Below are positions 50,464 through 58,497 of a stretch of 64,000 nt of DNA, in pieces. The first letter of the stretch is position 1; every line of letters starts with the position of its first letter. Location of the stretch: assembly GCA_041665785.1 (NCBI GenBank), contig JBAYIE010000013.1, positions 32,895 through 96,894 of the forward strand, written 5' to 3'. Position numbers and translations under genes: made by a program. Source of the DNA: JBAYIE01 sp041665785. GTDB lineage: Bacteria; Bacteroidota; Bacteroidia; UKL13-3. Below the pieces are notes generated by a model. That model was not told where the DNA came from. It was given only the letters and a program-made list of their open reading frames with translations, and ran no database searches.

Positions 50464-53400
50464 ATGAAAATTATAAATTCATGTTATGTATATGTTGTCC
50501 TGATTGCGGCAACTATACTTTTATCTACCAACCTGCAGGCGCAGGGGCTTTCAGATCAAATGAGTTATCAGGCTGTGATCCGTAAAGCGGACAATACCTT
50601 ATTGATCAACAAACCTGTTGGCGTACGGATCAGCATTATAAAAGATACAGCATCCGGTCAGGCTGTGTATGTTGAAACCCATACCAAATCAACCAATTCC
50701 AACGGACTGGTACAACTTGAAATCGGCGGGGGCACTGCTGTTTCCGGAAAATTCGATGAGATTGATTGGGAAAACGGACCCTTCCATTTAAAAGTTGAAA
50801 CCGATCCGGCCGGAAGAGCAAATTATGGTCTAGTTAGCTTGTCTCCAATGCGCAGTGTACCATACTCTAAATGGGCCTGGGGATCGGCCTGCTGTAACAA
50901 TCAATGGCATCTTGGCGGTAACAGCAATACCAATGCAGCTACGCATTTTCTGGGAACTACCAACAACCAGACTTTAAACTTTCGGGTGAATGGAGTGAAG
51001 TCCGGTCAGATCGATCATATTTTATTCAACTCCTTTTATGGATCTGAATCCGGTAAAAATAATCATACCGGAAAATGGAATTCGGGTTTTGGAAATCAAA
51101 CGTTGCGCGATCTTACAACCGGTCACGACAATACAGCCATAGGCGACGAAGTGTTAACGTTTAACCGCACCGGAAGTCAGAATACTGCCGTAGGTGAAGG
51201 CGCCATGTTCAAAAACCAAAGCGGCGACAACAATACGGCAAGCGGCTATACCGCTTTGCTCAATAATCAATCCGGGCATTCGAATGTGGCCAATGGAGTT
51301 GCAGCCCTTTACTCCAATCCGTTTTTGAGTTACCTCGTTGCCGTTGGTGATTCTGCATTATACAATACAGGTTTAGGATTTAATGCTGCCACACCAAAAG
51401 GCAGTGGTATTGATAATACGGCTTTGGGATCCAAGTCGCTCCTTTTAAATATTGGTGGTGCATCCAATACCGGAGCTGGATTTCATTCTCTGCTCAACAA
51501 TACAAGCGGAAACGGAAATACCGGTATTGGTAGAAAAGCGTTGTTTGCCAACAAAACCGGAAACGACAATACCGGTCTCGGACATTCAGCCAACGTGGCC
51601 TCCGATACCTTAAACAATGCAACTGCTCTTGGTGCCAATGCCTATGTAGGTGCAAGCAACAGCATGGTGCTCGGAAGTATCAGCGGTGTGAACAGTGCCA
51701 CTGCATCAACCAATGTTGGTATTGGAACAACCATGCCTCAGGAACGTTTGCACATTGTCGGAAAAATTAAAATAGTAGACGGAACCGAAGGACTCAATAA
51801 AGTATTAACCTCTGATGCAAACGGAGTAGCATCGTGGGCAAACGCCGCAGCTATGGCCAACGACAGCGACAACTGGAATCTGAATGGAAATGTAATTGTT
51901 GACAGTAATTTTCTGGGAACGATCAACAACAAAGCTTTAAACTTTAAAGTAAACAATACCAACTCAGGCACCATTAATCCAACATCGCATGCCACATTTT
52001 TAGGGATTGAATCGGGAATAGCCAATACAACCGGTGGAGGAAATTCTGCCTTTGGAAGCAATTCACTAAAAGCGAATACTACCGGTCACATGAATACAGC
52101 TCTTGGTCAATACGCTTTGTTTAGCAATACTACATCGAACGGAAATTTAGCAGCCGGACAGGGAGCGATGTATCAAAATACAACCGGTGCATTCAATGCC
52201 GGTATTGGTCAGAATGCGTTGTTCAACAATACAACCGGAAGCTTAAATTCAGCTTTGGGTTCAGGTGCTGATGTGTCGACCGGAGCGTTAAATTATTCAA
52301 CTGCAATTGGAGCACGTGCCTATGTTACGCAAAGCAATAGTTTGGTTCTTGGTTCCATCAACGGGATCAATGGTGCACTGGCCAGTACCAATGTTGGTAT
52401 TGGTAATACAGCGCCAACCGCGCGTTTGCATGTAACCGGTCAGGTGCGCATCGCCGATGGTACCGAAGGTGCAGGCAAGGTACTTACCTCCGATGCCAAT
52501 GGTTTAGCCATGTGGGCTAATGCATCCGGAACAGCAAACGACAGCGACGACTGGACTCTGAATGGAAATACGGTTGTAGACAGCAATTTCATCGGAACCA
52601 TCAACAACAAAGCGTTGAATTTTAAAGTCAATAACACAAATTCAGGAACCATCAATCCTACTTCACATGCTACCTTTTTAGGATATGAGTCGGGTATTGC
52701 CAATACAACCGGTGGAGGAAATTCAGCCTTCGGAAGCAATGCGTTGAAAGCAAATACAACCGGACACATGAATACTGCACTTGGTCAGTATGCCTTGTTC
52801 AGCAGTACCACATCAAACGGAAATTTAGCCGCCGGACAAGGATCCATGTATCAGAATACAACCGGTGCTTACAATGCAGGTATTGGTCAGAATGCATTGT
52901 TTAACAATACCACCGGAAGTTTTAATTCGGCGTTTGGTTCAGGTGCCGATGTTTCTACCGGTGCATTGAGTAATGCAACAGCAGTGGGCGCACGAGCGTA
53001 TGTTACGCAAAGCAATAGTTTGATTTTGGGTGCCATCAATGGCATCAATGGCTCACTGGCCAGCACCAATGTTGGAATTGGAAACAATGCTCCAACTGCG
53101 CGTTTGCATATTACCGGACAAATCAGAATTGCAGATGGTACAGAAGGTGCAGGCAAAGTGTTGACTTCGGATGCAAATGGTTTAGCCATCTGGGCCAATG
53201 CAGGTAGTGCCATGGGTCCCGATAGCAGCAACTGGAAACTGAACGGCAACCATGTTGTCGACAGTAATTTTATCGGAACGCTCAACAACAAATCTTTAAA
53301 ATTCAGAGTGAACAATATATTCTCGGGAATTATTGATCCCACCCTGGAAAATACATTTCTGGGTTATACTTCAGGCAATGCTACCATGACCGGAAATCAG

Positions 53401-54393
53401 AATGCTGCATTCGGAACCTTTGCTCTGAGTTTAAACACGACCGGAACAGGCAATACCGCGAGCGGACGTTCGGCTTTACGCAACAATACGACCGGTGTTG
53501 GAAATACAGGAACAGGTGCTTCTTCGCTCACACAAAATACCATTGGTAATGCCAATACCGCTTTTGGAAATCAATCGTTACGTACCAACTCAACCGGAAA
53601 CAACAATACTGCAGTTGGTTATTCGGCATTGGTAAACAGCAACGGAAGCGAAAACACTGCCACAGGGATCAATGCCTTGCAAGCCAATACCACCGGTAGT
53701 TCAAATACTGCTCAAGGTGCGTCGGCAATGATTTTGAATACCACCGGAAGTATGAACACAGCTTTGGGTGAAGGTGCATTATTATCGAATACAGTGGGAA
53801 CATCAAACACCGCTGTAGGAAGAAATGCCAATGTTGCTTCCAATAATTTAACCAATGCAACCGCCTTAGGTGCCGGTGCAACTGTATGTGCTTCCAATAC
53901 CATGCTCTTTGGAAATACAGCCGTAACCGGATGGGGATTTGGAACCTGCGCAGGAAGCAATGCCATAACTGTGGGTACCAATTCGGGCAATGGGAATGGA
54001 GCCAGTTTAACATTAGGCGGAACATGGACTTCTACTTCCGACAGTACCAAGAAATACAATATTCACAAATTGCAATACGGATTAGCTGAAGTGATGAAAC
54101 TGAAACCGGTGGCGTACATGTTTAAAGGAACCACCACTCCTGATATCGGATTCCTGGCTCAGGAAGTAAAACAGATTATTCCGGAAGTGGTTTATGGCAA
54201 TGAAGGAAACATGACGATGTCGTATGCCCAACTCACTGCCGTATTGACTAACGCCATGCAGGAACAACAAGCACTGATTGAAAAATTACTGCTTGAAAAT
54301 GCAGCCGCAAAAGCAGAGATTGCAACATTGCGCAGCGATATCAGCCAGATCAAACAATTCTTAAACCTGAGTACGGTAAACGCATCCAAATAA
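50464..54393 (+). CDS. Large repetitive surface protein with C-terminal peptidase S74 chaperone
   Basis: A 1309-residue exported protein with signal ending STNLQAQ. Residues 25-140 form a beta domain (SYQAVIRKADNTLLINKPVGV, HLKVETDPAG). From about 160 on it is built of short beta-roll repeats of 12-14 residues of the type NTTGxxNTAxGxxAL, like heads of trimeric YadA-type adhesins or phage fibres. A larger unit of about 227 residues (TINNKALNFKVNNTNSGTINP and following) occurs three times. The end, from TSTSDSTKKYNIHKLQYGLAEVMKL, is a peptidase S74 intramolecular chaperone domain; the self-cleaving Ser-Lys dyad is Ser1192 and Lys1197 in the S-D-x-x-x-K pattern. It ends in a coiled coil. It is probably a trimeric surface fibre that releases its own chaperone. 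Confidence 0.88.
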   Translation: MKIINSCYVYVVLIAATILLSTNLQAQGLSDQMSYQAVIRKADNTLLINKPVGVRISIIKDTASGQAVYVETHTKSTNSNGLVQLEIGGGTAVSGKFDEIDWENGPFHLKVETDPAGRANYGLVSLSPMRSVPYSKWAWGSACCNNQWHLGGNSNTNAATHFLGTTNNQTLNFRVNGVKSGQIDHILFNSFYGSESGKNNHTGKWNSGFGNQTLRDLTTGHDNTAIGDEVLTFNRTGSQNTAVGEGAMFKNQSGDNNTASGYTALLNNQSGHSNVANGVAALYSNPFLSYLVAVGDSALYNTGLGFNAATPKGSGIDNTALGSKSLLLNIGGASNTGAGFHSLLNNTSGNGNTGIGRKALFANKTGNDNTGLGHSANVASDTLNNATALGANAYVGASNSMVLGSISGVNSATASTNVGIGTTMPQERLHIVGKIKIVDGTEGLNKVLTSDANGVASWANAAAMANDSDNWNLNGNVIVDSNFLGTINNKALNFKVNNTNSGTINPTSHATFLGIESGIANTTGGGNSAFGSNSLKANTTGHMNTALGQYALFSNTTSNGNLAAGQGAMYQNTTGAFNAGIGQNALFNNTTGSLNSALGSGADVSTGALNYSTAIGARAYVTQSNSLVLGSINGINGALASTNVGIGNTAPTARLHVTGQVRIADGTEGAGKVLTSDANGLAMWANASGTANDSDDWTLNGNTVVDSNFIGTINNKALNFKVNNTNSGTINPTSHATFLGYESGIANTTGGGNSAFGSNALKANTTGHMNTALGQYALFSSTTSNGNLAAGQGSMYQNTTGAYNAGIGQNALFNNTTGSFNSAFGSGADVSTGALSNATAVGARAYVTQSNSLILGAINGINGSLASTNVGIGNNAPTARLHITGQIRIADGTEGAGKVLTSDANGLAIWANAGSAMGPDSSNWKLNGNHVVDSNFIGTLNNKSLKFRVNNIFSGIIDPTLENTFLGYTSGNATMTGNQNAAFGTFALSLNTTGTGNTASGRSALRNNTTGVGNTGTGASSLTQNTIGNANTAFGNQSLRTNSTGNNNTAVGYSALVNSNGSENTATGINALQANTTGSSNTAQGASAMILNTTGSMNTALGEGALLSNTVGTSNTAVGRNANVASNNLTNATALGAGATVCASNTMLFGNTAVTGWGFGTCAGSNAITVGTNSGNGNGASLTLGGTWTSTSDSTKKYNIHKLQYGLAEVMKLKPVAYMFKGTTTPDIGFLAQEVKQIIPEVVYGNEGNMTMSYAQLTAVLTNAMQEQQALIEKLLLENAAAKAEIATLRSDISQIKQFLNLSTVNASK
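51862..53340 (+). repeat. Long internal direct repeats of the fibre gene
   Basis: Within the fibre gene a unit of about 680 bases recurs with starts at 51862, 52540 and 53221 (the DNA for DSDNW, DSDDW and DSSNW), at steps of 678 and 681 bases. The first two units are close to each other in sequence over their whole length, the third only at its beginning. All steps are multiples of three, so the frame is kept; unequal recombination could change the fibre length. Confidence 0.85.
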
Positions 54394-54418
54394 AACTCAA
54401 TTCATTTTCTTATTGAAC

Positions 54419-54450
54419 AAAAGCCACGGGATTTTTCGTGGCTTTTGCTT
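54419..54450. terminator. Terminator after the fibre gene
   Basis: The stem AAAAGCCACG / CGTGGCTTTT (54419-54428 and 54437-54446), loop GGATTTTT. In the plus direction T residues are within the 3' arm and just beyond it; in the minus direction the A-rich arm likewise gives a T run. It may serve the plus-strand gene ending at 54393. Confidence 0.7.
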
Positions 54451-54462
54451 GTATGGATGTTG

Positions 54463-54543
54463 AACTGCGTTGCAGTTGCGGGATGATTGTTGTGTGTGAC
54501 TGTAATGCCCTCCTCCGCTAAAGCTAAGGCGAGGCGAGGCATT
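54463..54543. repeat. Short palindromic repeats in the 3' gap
   Basis: Two elements in the gap between convergent genes. AACTGCGTTGCAGTT (54463-54477) is a variant of the AACCGCGTTGCGGTT repeat found four times at 57903-58101; both members of one base pair have changed. AATGCC...GGCATT (54504-54543, with GGCGAGGCGAGG) belongs to the hairpin family at 58120-58198 and 61006-61083 and is followed by the same run of 'TTCTTAATTTTT'. Confidence 0.65.
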
Positions 54544-54558
54544 CTTAATTTTTAATTC

Positions 54559-56316
54559 TTAATTTTTCATTTCAGGATACAATCCCGACCCCACAATATA
54601 CGTTACACCCTCATGCTCCACTTTGCGTACAAAAGTTTGTTTGAGTGCCGGTGTATTATCGCCCGGAGTATACCAGTAATGTTCGAGCCAGGCTGAACCC
54701 TTTTTCATGGCTGCTTCATTTTGCAAACGGATAACAGGTTTACCCTTCAGGTCCTTTAAATCGATCAGGTTTCTTCCTTCTAAATTCGGATGCACTCCAT
54801 TCACAAGTTCTACTCCTTCCGGACTTTGCACAAAAATGTAAGTAGACATAAACAGGAAAGGACCGCTTTTATCGCGCAGAATTGGAAATGCTTTCTTACC
54901 CTCTTTTGCAATTAAATCAGCTGCTCGATTTACCAGATCCTCAATAAAAGCCTTGTCCATTTGCATATGGTAAATTCCACATCCTATCAGGTATTGCTTT
55001 CCATCCGGAAATGTTACCCGTTTTACAAAAGTGGATTTCCAGGCCGGAAACATTTGTCCCGGCTCGGGATACATATAATGCGCCCAACCTTCGCCCGATG
55101 CACTTGCACCGGCTTCCAGAAAAAGTTTGCCAATCGGACGGTTCAATACATCGCGCAAATCGCTTACATTTTTTCCCTCGCTTTTGGGATCTGCTGCATG
55201 AAATTTTCGCACCCCATCAAGGGTCCACACAAAAAAGTAAGTATCGTCTTTAAACCAGCGCGATCCTTTCATGCGGAATTCCGGGAAAGCCTGTTCGCCT
55301 GATTTACTAAAAACATCAGCCGCTTCCCTGACCAGTGCCATCAGTTCAGGTGCTTTCATTTTCGGGGCAGTGGCTTCGGCTTTGGGAGCATCCGACAAAT
55401 ACACACCGCATCCTACCAGCACCGTTTTATTTCCCAATTTTGCTCCACTCACATAGGTAGATTTTTGTGTAGACACACTTTCGCCTGGCTTCGGCCACAT
55501 ATAATCTACCCAACCTGATCCCAGAGTCCGCATTACACTGAACATTTCCTGCACCAGCATTTTTCCTTCTGTGTCTTTTACATCCATTACGTTTCGTCCT
55601 TCCAGATTGGGGAAGCCCGGGTTCACGAGTTCCGTTCCATCTTCATCGATCACAAAAACATAAGTATCCTTCACCCTGAAGGGGCCTTTCATATCGTGCA
55701 ACAAGTCGAATGCATCTTTCTTCAGGGTTTCGATTTGCCCTACCGCGTCCCGTACCATTTCAATCACAAATTCGGGTTCCATGCGATCGTTGTACATACC
55801 GCTTCCTACCACATACCGTTTGCCTTTCGGCGTAATGGCAACCCGCACAAAACTGCTCTTCCATCGTGGCATCAAACCGCCGGGTTCAGGCCATTGGTAA
55901 TGGTACCAGCCTTCCGGTTTATAGGGCATAACCGTTACCGCCCGGAGCAAACCACGGATTATGTATTTACCGTTTACATCTTTCAATTCCAGTTGATTTT
56001 TGCCTTCCAGTTCTGCATCGGGATGCACCACCATATTACCTTCCATATCCAGAATGAAAATATACGTTTCTCCCTGACGCCAGCGACTGCCTTTTTCCCG
56101 AAAAGCGGCGAAAGCTTCCTCCCCTTTTTCACGAATCATTTTATCGGCATCCATGACCAATGCCATGAGTTGGACCGTTGAATCGGAAAACCCGACATGC
56201 GTTGGCGCGCTCGAAATTTGCATTTCCTTAAGCTGCATATTTGCATCAGGACCTTGAGCAAATGCTGTAGTATAATACAGCAAAAATGAAAACACGACGT
56301 TGATACTCTTTTTCAT
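54559..56316 (-). CDS. Secreted protein with four Cache domains
   Basis: A 585-residue exported protein: signal MKKSINVVFSFLLYYTTAFAQ, then four single-Cache domains of about 135 residues. Each has the run GSRWRQGETYIFILDMEGNMVVHP and its variants (MKGPFRVKDTYVFVIDEDGTELVNP, GSRWFKDDTYFFVWTLDGVRK, KSGPFLFMSTYIFVQSPEGVELVNG), a conserved N-L-E-G-R/K-N, then GWYHYQWPEPG-type strands, KSSFVRVAI-type strands and GSGMY / GCGIY ends. Cache domains normally sense small molecules for kinases or chemoreceptors, but no membrane span or output domain exists here, so it is probably a free periplasmic or surface binding protein. The alternation of units 1/3 and 2/4 suggests duplication of a pair. Confidence 0.85.
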   Translation of the reverse strand: MKKSINVVFSFLLYYTTAFAQGPDANMQLKEMQISSAPTHVGFSDSTVQLMALVMDADKMIREKGEEAFAAFREKGSRWRQGETYIFILDMEGNMVVHPDAELEGKNQLELKDVNGKYIIRGLLRAVTVMPYKPEGWYHYQWPEPGGLMPRWKSSFVRVAITPKGKRYVVGSGMYNDRMEPEFVIEMVRDAVGQIETLKKDAFDLLHDMKGPFRVKDTYVFVIDEDGTELVNPGFPNLEGRNVMDVKDTEGKMLVQEMFSVMRTLGSGWVDYMWPKPGESVSTQKSTYVSGAKLGNKTVLVGCGVYLSDAPKAEATAPKMKAPELMALVREAADVFSKSGEQAFPEFRMKGSRWFKDDTYFFVWTLDGVRKFHAADPKSEGKNVSDLRDVLNRPIGKLFLEAGASASGEGWAHYMYPEPGQMFPAWKSTFVKRVTFPDGKQYLIGCGIYHMQMDKAFIEDLVNRAADLIAKEGKKAFPILRDKSGPFLFMSTYIFVQSPEGVELVNGVHPNLEGRNLIDLKDLKGKPVIRLQNEAAMKKGSAWLEHYWYTPGDNTPALKQTFVRKVEHEGVTYIVGSGLYPEMKN

Positions 56317-56558
56317 AATTGAAATGACTTTACGCGAAATCCTTCAAATAACCGCATCCTCCAAATGATTACGGTTCATACTGTTAACAGTGAAATATAA
56401 AGATACAAGTTACCTGCATGCAAAAAACCAAACTATGACCAATCTCATTGCTGCTCCTGACGAATCCGTTGATTCTGTACACGTTACAATATAGGTGAAA
56501 CCCTAGCTTTGTGCTGAAAATTCTCAGCAACAGCATTAACCCTTATACATTTTCAATC

Positions 56559-57128
56559 ATGAAAATCAACAAGAGCTATTACAAAGTTTACCATTGGATT
56601 GAAAACATCTTTCGCACACTATTTTTATTCGCACTGGCTTTGATCCATTTCCAATGTAACAATGTGCAGGATCTGAATACCGTTTCTCAGGTCGACCTGA
56701 ATAAATACGTGGGCAAATGGTATGAAATTGCAGCCTTTCCACAATCCTTTCAAAAGGATTGTTATTGTTCAACTGCTGAATACACCTTAAGCAGCAATAA
56801 AGAATATGTGGAGATAGAAAACAGTTGCAACAAAGACAGCATTCAGGGCAAACAAGTTACCATCAAAGGAAAAGCATTCGTAGAAAAGAATTCGGGCAAT
56901 GCCCGTTTGCAGGTACAGTTCTTCTGGCCTTTCAGGGGCAAATACTGGATCATCGATCTTGCTGATGACTATTCGTATGCGGTAATCGGACATCCCAACC
57001 GCGATTATTTGTGGATTTTATCCCGAACACCGGCCATGGCTGAACCGCTCTATCAGGAAATTTTAAACCGGGTACAAACGCAGGGATTTGATATCCGTAA
57101 AATAAAGAAAACCGTTCAGGTACTTTAA
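56559..57128 (+). CDS. Bacterial lipocalin (Blc-like)
   Basis: A 189-residue lipocalin. The start is MKINKSYYKVYHWIENIF, giving an N-terminal hydrophobic segment LFLFALALIHFQC with a lipobox-like FQC at the membrane edge, so it is probably an outer-membrane lipoprotein. The lipocalin signature is VGKWYEIAAFPQSFQKDC, followed by AEYTLSSNKEYVEIENSC, GKAFVEKNSGNARLQV, YWIIDLADDYSYAVIGHPNRDYLWILSRTP (the second and third structurally conserved regions) and YQEILNRVQTQGFD. It is likely to bind fatty acids or lysophospholipids for membrane repair, as Blc does. It is monocistronic. Confidence 0.9.
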   Translation: MKINKSYYKVYHWIENIFRTLFLFALALIHFQCNNVQDLNTVSQVDLNKYVGKWYEIAAFPQSFQKDCYCSTAEYTLSSNKEYVEIENSCNKDSIQGKQVTIKGKAFVEKNSGNARLQVQFFWPFRGKYWIIDLADDYSYAVIGHPNRDYLWILSRTPAMAEPLYQEILNRVQTQGFDIRKIKKTVQVL

Positions 57129-57186
57129 TCCACGCTTCATTTTTGCCAGGCGGTTTGATTATCTTTACCCGCTATAATTCTTTTTT

Positions 57187-57759
57187 ATGGATGAAGTGTA
57201 TATAAATGATAAAACCTGGAATGCGGAACAATTGCTGACAGAGCCTTTACTTACGGGCGAATACGAAGACTGCACCTTTAACGGTTGCGATTTTTCACAA
57301 ACCGACTTATCGCATTGCAAATTCATCCAGTGTCGTTTCGAAGCCTGCAACCTGAGCATGACACGGATTTTAAAAACTACTTTTCGCGATGTGCAATTCA
57401 TCGATTGTAAGATGCTCGGACTTCTGTTCTATACCTGTAATCCCCTCGGGTTAACCTTTTCGTTCAGGCAATGCAACCTGCAGCACGCATCGTTTTATCA
57501 AACCAAAATTCGCAAAACACGCTTTGAACATTGCCGCATGCATGAAGTAGATTTTACACAATGCGATTTAACGGAATCGGTATTTCATGATTGTGAATTG
57601 GACGGGGCAAAATTTGAAAATACCATTCTGGAAAAAACCGACATGCGCGGTGCGTATAATTTTTCTATTCATCCCGAAATGAATCGCATACGTAAAGCGC
57701 GTTTCTCAAACGCCAGCATCAACGGGCTGTTGCAGGGGTATGATATTATTATTGAATGA
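57187..57759 (+). CDS. Pentapeptide repeat protein
   Basis: A 190-residue protein made almost wholly of pentapeptide repeats A/C-D/N-L/F-x-x, such as CTFNGCDFSQTDLSHCKF, CRFEACNLSMTRI, FRQCNLQHASFYQT, CRMHEVDFTQCDLTESVFH and CELDGAKFENTILEKTDM. The first 25 residues (DEVYINDKTWNAEQLLTEPLL) are a short cap. It would fold as a right-handed quadrilateral beta helix. Similar proteins include Qnr/MfpA (DNA-mimic protectors of gyrase) and many of no known role; the resemblance is to the general class only. Confidence 0.87.
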   Translation: MDEVYINDKTWNAEQLLTEPLLTGEYEDCTFNGCDFSQTDLSHCKFIQCRFEACNLSMTRILKTTFRDVQFIDCKMLGLLFYTCNPLGLTFSFRQCNLQHASFYQTKIRKTRFEHCRMHEVDFTQCDLTESVFHDCELDGAKFENTILEKTDMRGAYNFSIHPEMNRIRKARFSNASINGLLQGYDIIIE

Positions 57760-57902
57760 GTTTTGCCTTGCAAGCCTCCGTTCACGCGTACATTAGTACG
57801 TGTGCCTGTAATTTGAAAATCGTATAAAGACAAGAAATTGGCGGGCGATGTTTACCATCGTGTTTGCATAAGATACAAAAGTATTAGTCCAAAGTGATGT
57901 TC

Positions 57903-58101
57903 AACCGCGTTGCGGTTGGGGCATTGTGGTCGCGTGCGGGTTATTGAGGTGGAACCGCGTTGCGGTTGAGGGTGTGTTGTCGTGTATGGGTTATGCTTGC
58001 CTTTGGTATAAAGTAGTCGTGAGACGAGGATGTTCAACCGCGTTGCGGTTGGGGGGATTGTGGTCGCGTACGGGTTATTGAGGTAGAACCGCGTTGCGGT
58101 T
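57903..58101. repeat. Four palindromic AACCGCGTTGCGGTT repeats
   Basis: AACCGCGTTGCGGTT at 57903, 57953, 58036 and 58087, with longer shared context (TTGGGG, ATTGTGGTCGCGT, CGGGTTATTGAGGT) repeated twice. These and the hairpins at 58120-58198 fill most of the 738-base gene-free stretch 57760-58497. A frame of 114 codons on the minus strand over them is an artefact. Confidence 0.8.
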
Positions 58102-58119
58102 GTGTTGTCGCTTAAGGGT

Positions 58120-58198
58120 AATGCCCGCCGCCGCTGCGCTATGGCGGGCAACGCATTTTTCCCACCTTCGCCAAAGGCTACGGCGAGGCGATGCATTC
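58120..58198. repeat. AATGC-type hairpin repeats (two units)
   Basis: Unit 1 (58120-58157): AATGCCCGCC with GGCGGGCA and GCATT, then TTTTTC. Unit 2 (58161-58198): CCTTCGCC-AAAGGCTAC-GGCGAGGCGATGCATT. The same pair, in the same order, lies at 61006-61083. The following T-rich run resembles that beside the copy at 54504. Confidence 0.7.
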
Positions 58199-58323
58199 TT
58201 CATTTTTAATTTTTCATTCTTAACTCTTCATTTATTGTTGCGTGAAGAGTCATAAAATAATCCGGAAATCTATCTCTAAATTAGCGATCTCTTTATGAAT
58301 ATAGTACTTGCTGTTTAGGATAA

Positions 58324-58484
58324 AGCGCGAGGGATTGAGCGGCATGTTTGAGCTCTTCCATAAAGTATGCGCCAGCAATACTTTATGGAAAGCGAGTAGC
58401 GAAAGCCCGACCCCTGAAGTATGCGCGAGTGGGATTTCACTATTTAAGAAACATCTCGTGCGCTTAACTTCAGGGGACGCGCCC
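58324..58484 (+). repeat. Structured dispersed repeat, copy C (ATPase leader)
   Basis: Third copy of the structured family, plus orientation. It begins GCGCGAGGGATTGAGC, has a perfect 13-base-pair hairpin TTCCATAAAGTAT / ATACTTTATGGAA (58356-58390), then GCGAAAGCCCGACC, then hairpin CCCCTGAAGT / ACTTCAGGGG (58411-58476) and GACGCGCCC-A8. It ends 13 bases before the ATPase start codon, as copy A does shortly before rmlC, and in the same orientation to the gene, so both could sit in 5' leaders. Confidence 0.8.
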
Positions 58485-58497
58485 AAAAAAAATTAGC

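Noticed and set aside
52440..53342. Minus-strand frames of 109 and 151 codons in the fibre gene
   Set aside because: They are antisense to the repeats and recur at the same phase in each repeat unit.
57852..58196. 114-codon minus-strand frame
   Set aside because: It covers the palindromic repeat cluster; the translation is low-complexity Thr/Pro-rich sequence.
58308..58496. 62-codon frame upstream of the ATPase
   Set aside because: It is entirely repeat copy C; the reading frame is a by-product of the hairpins.
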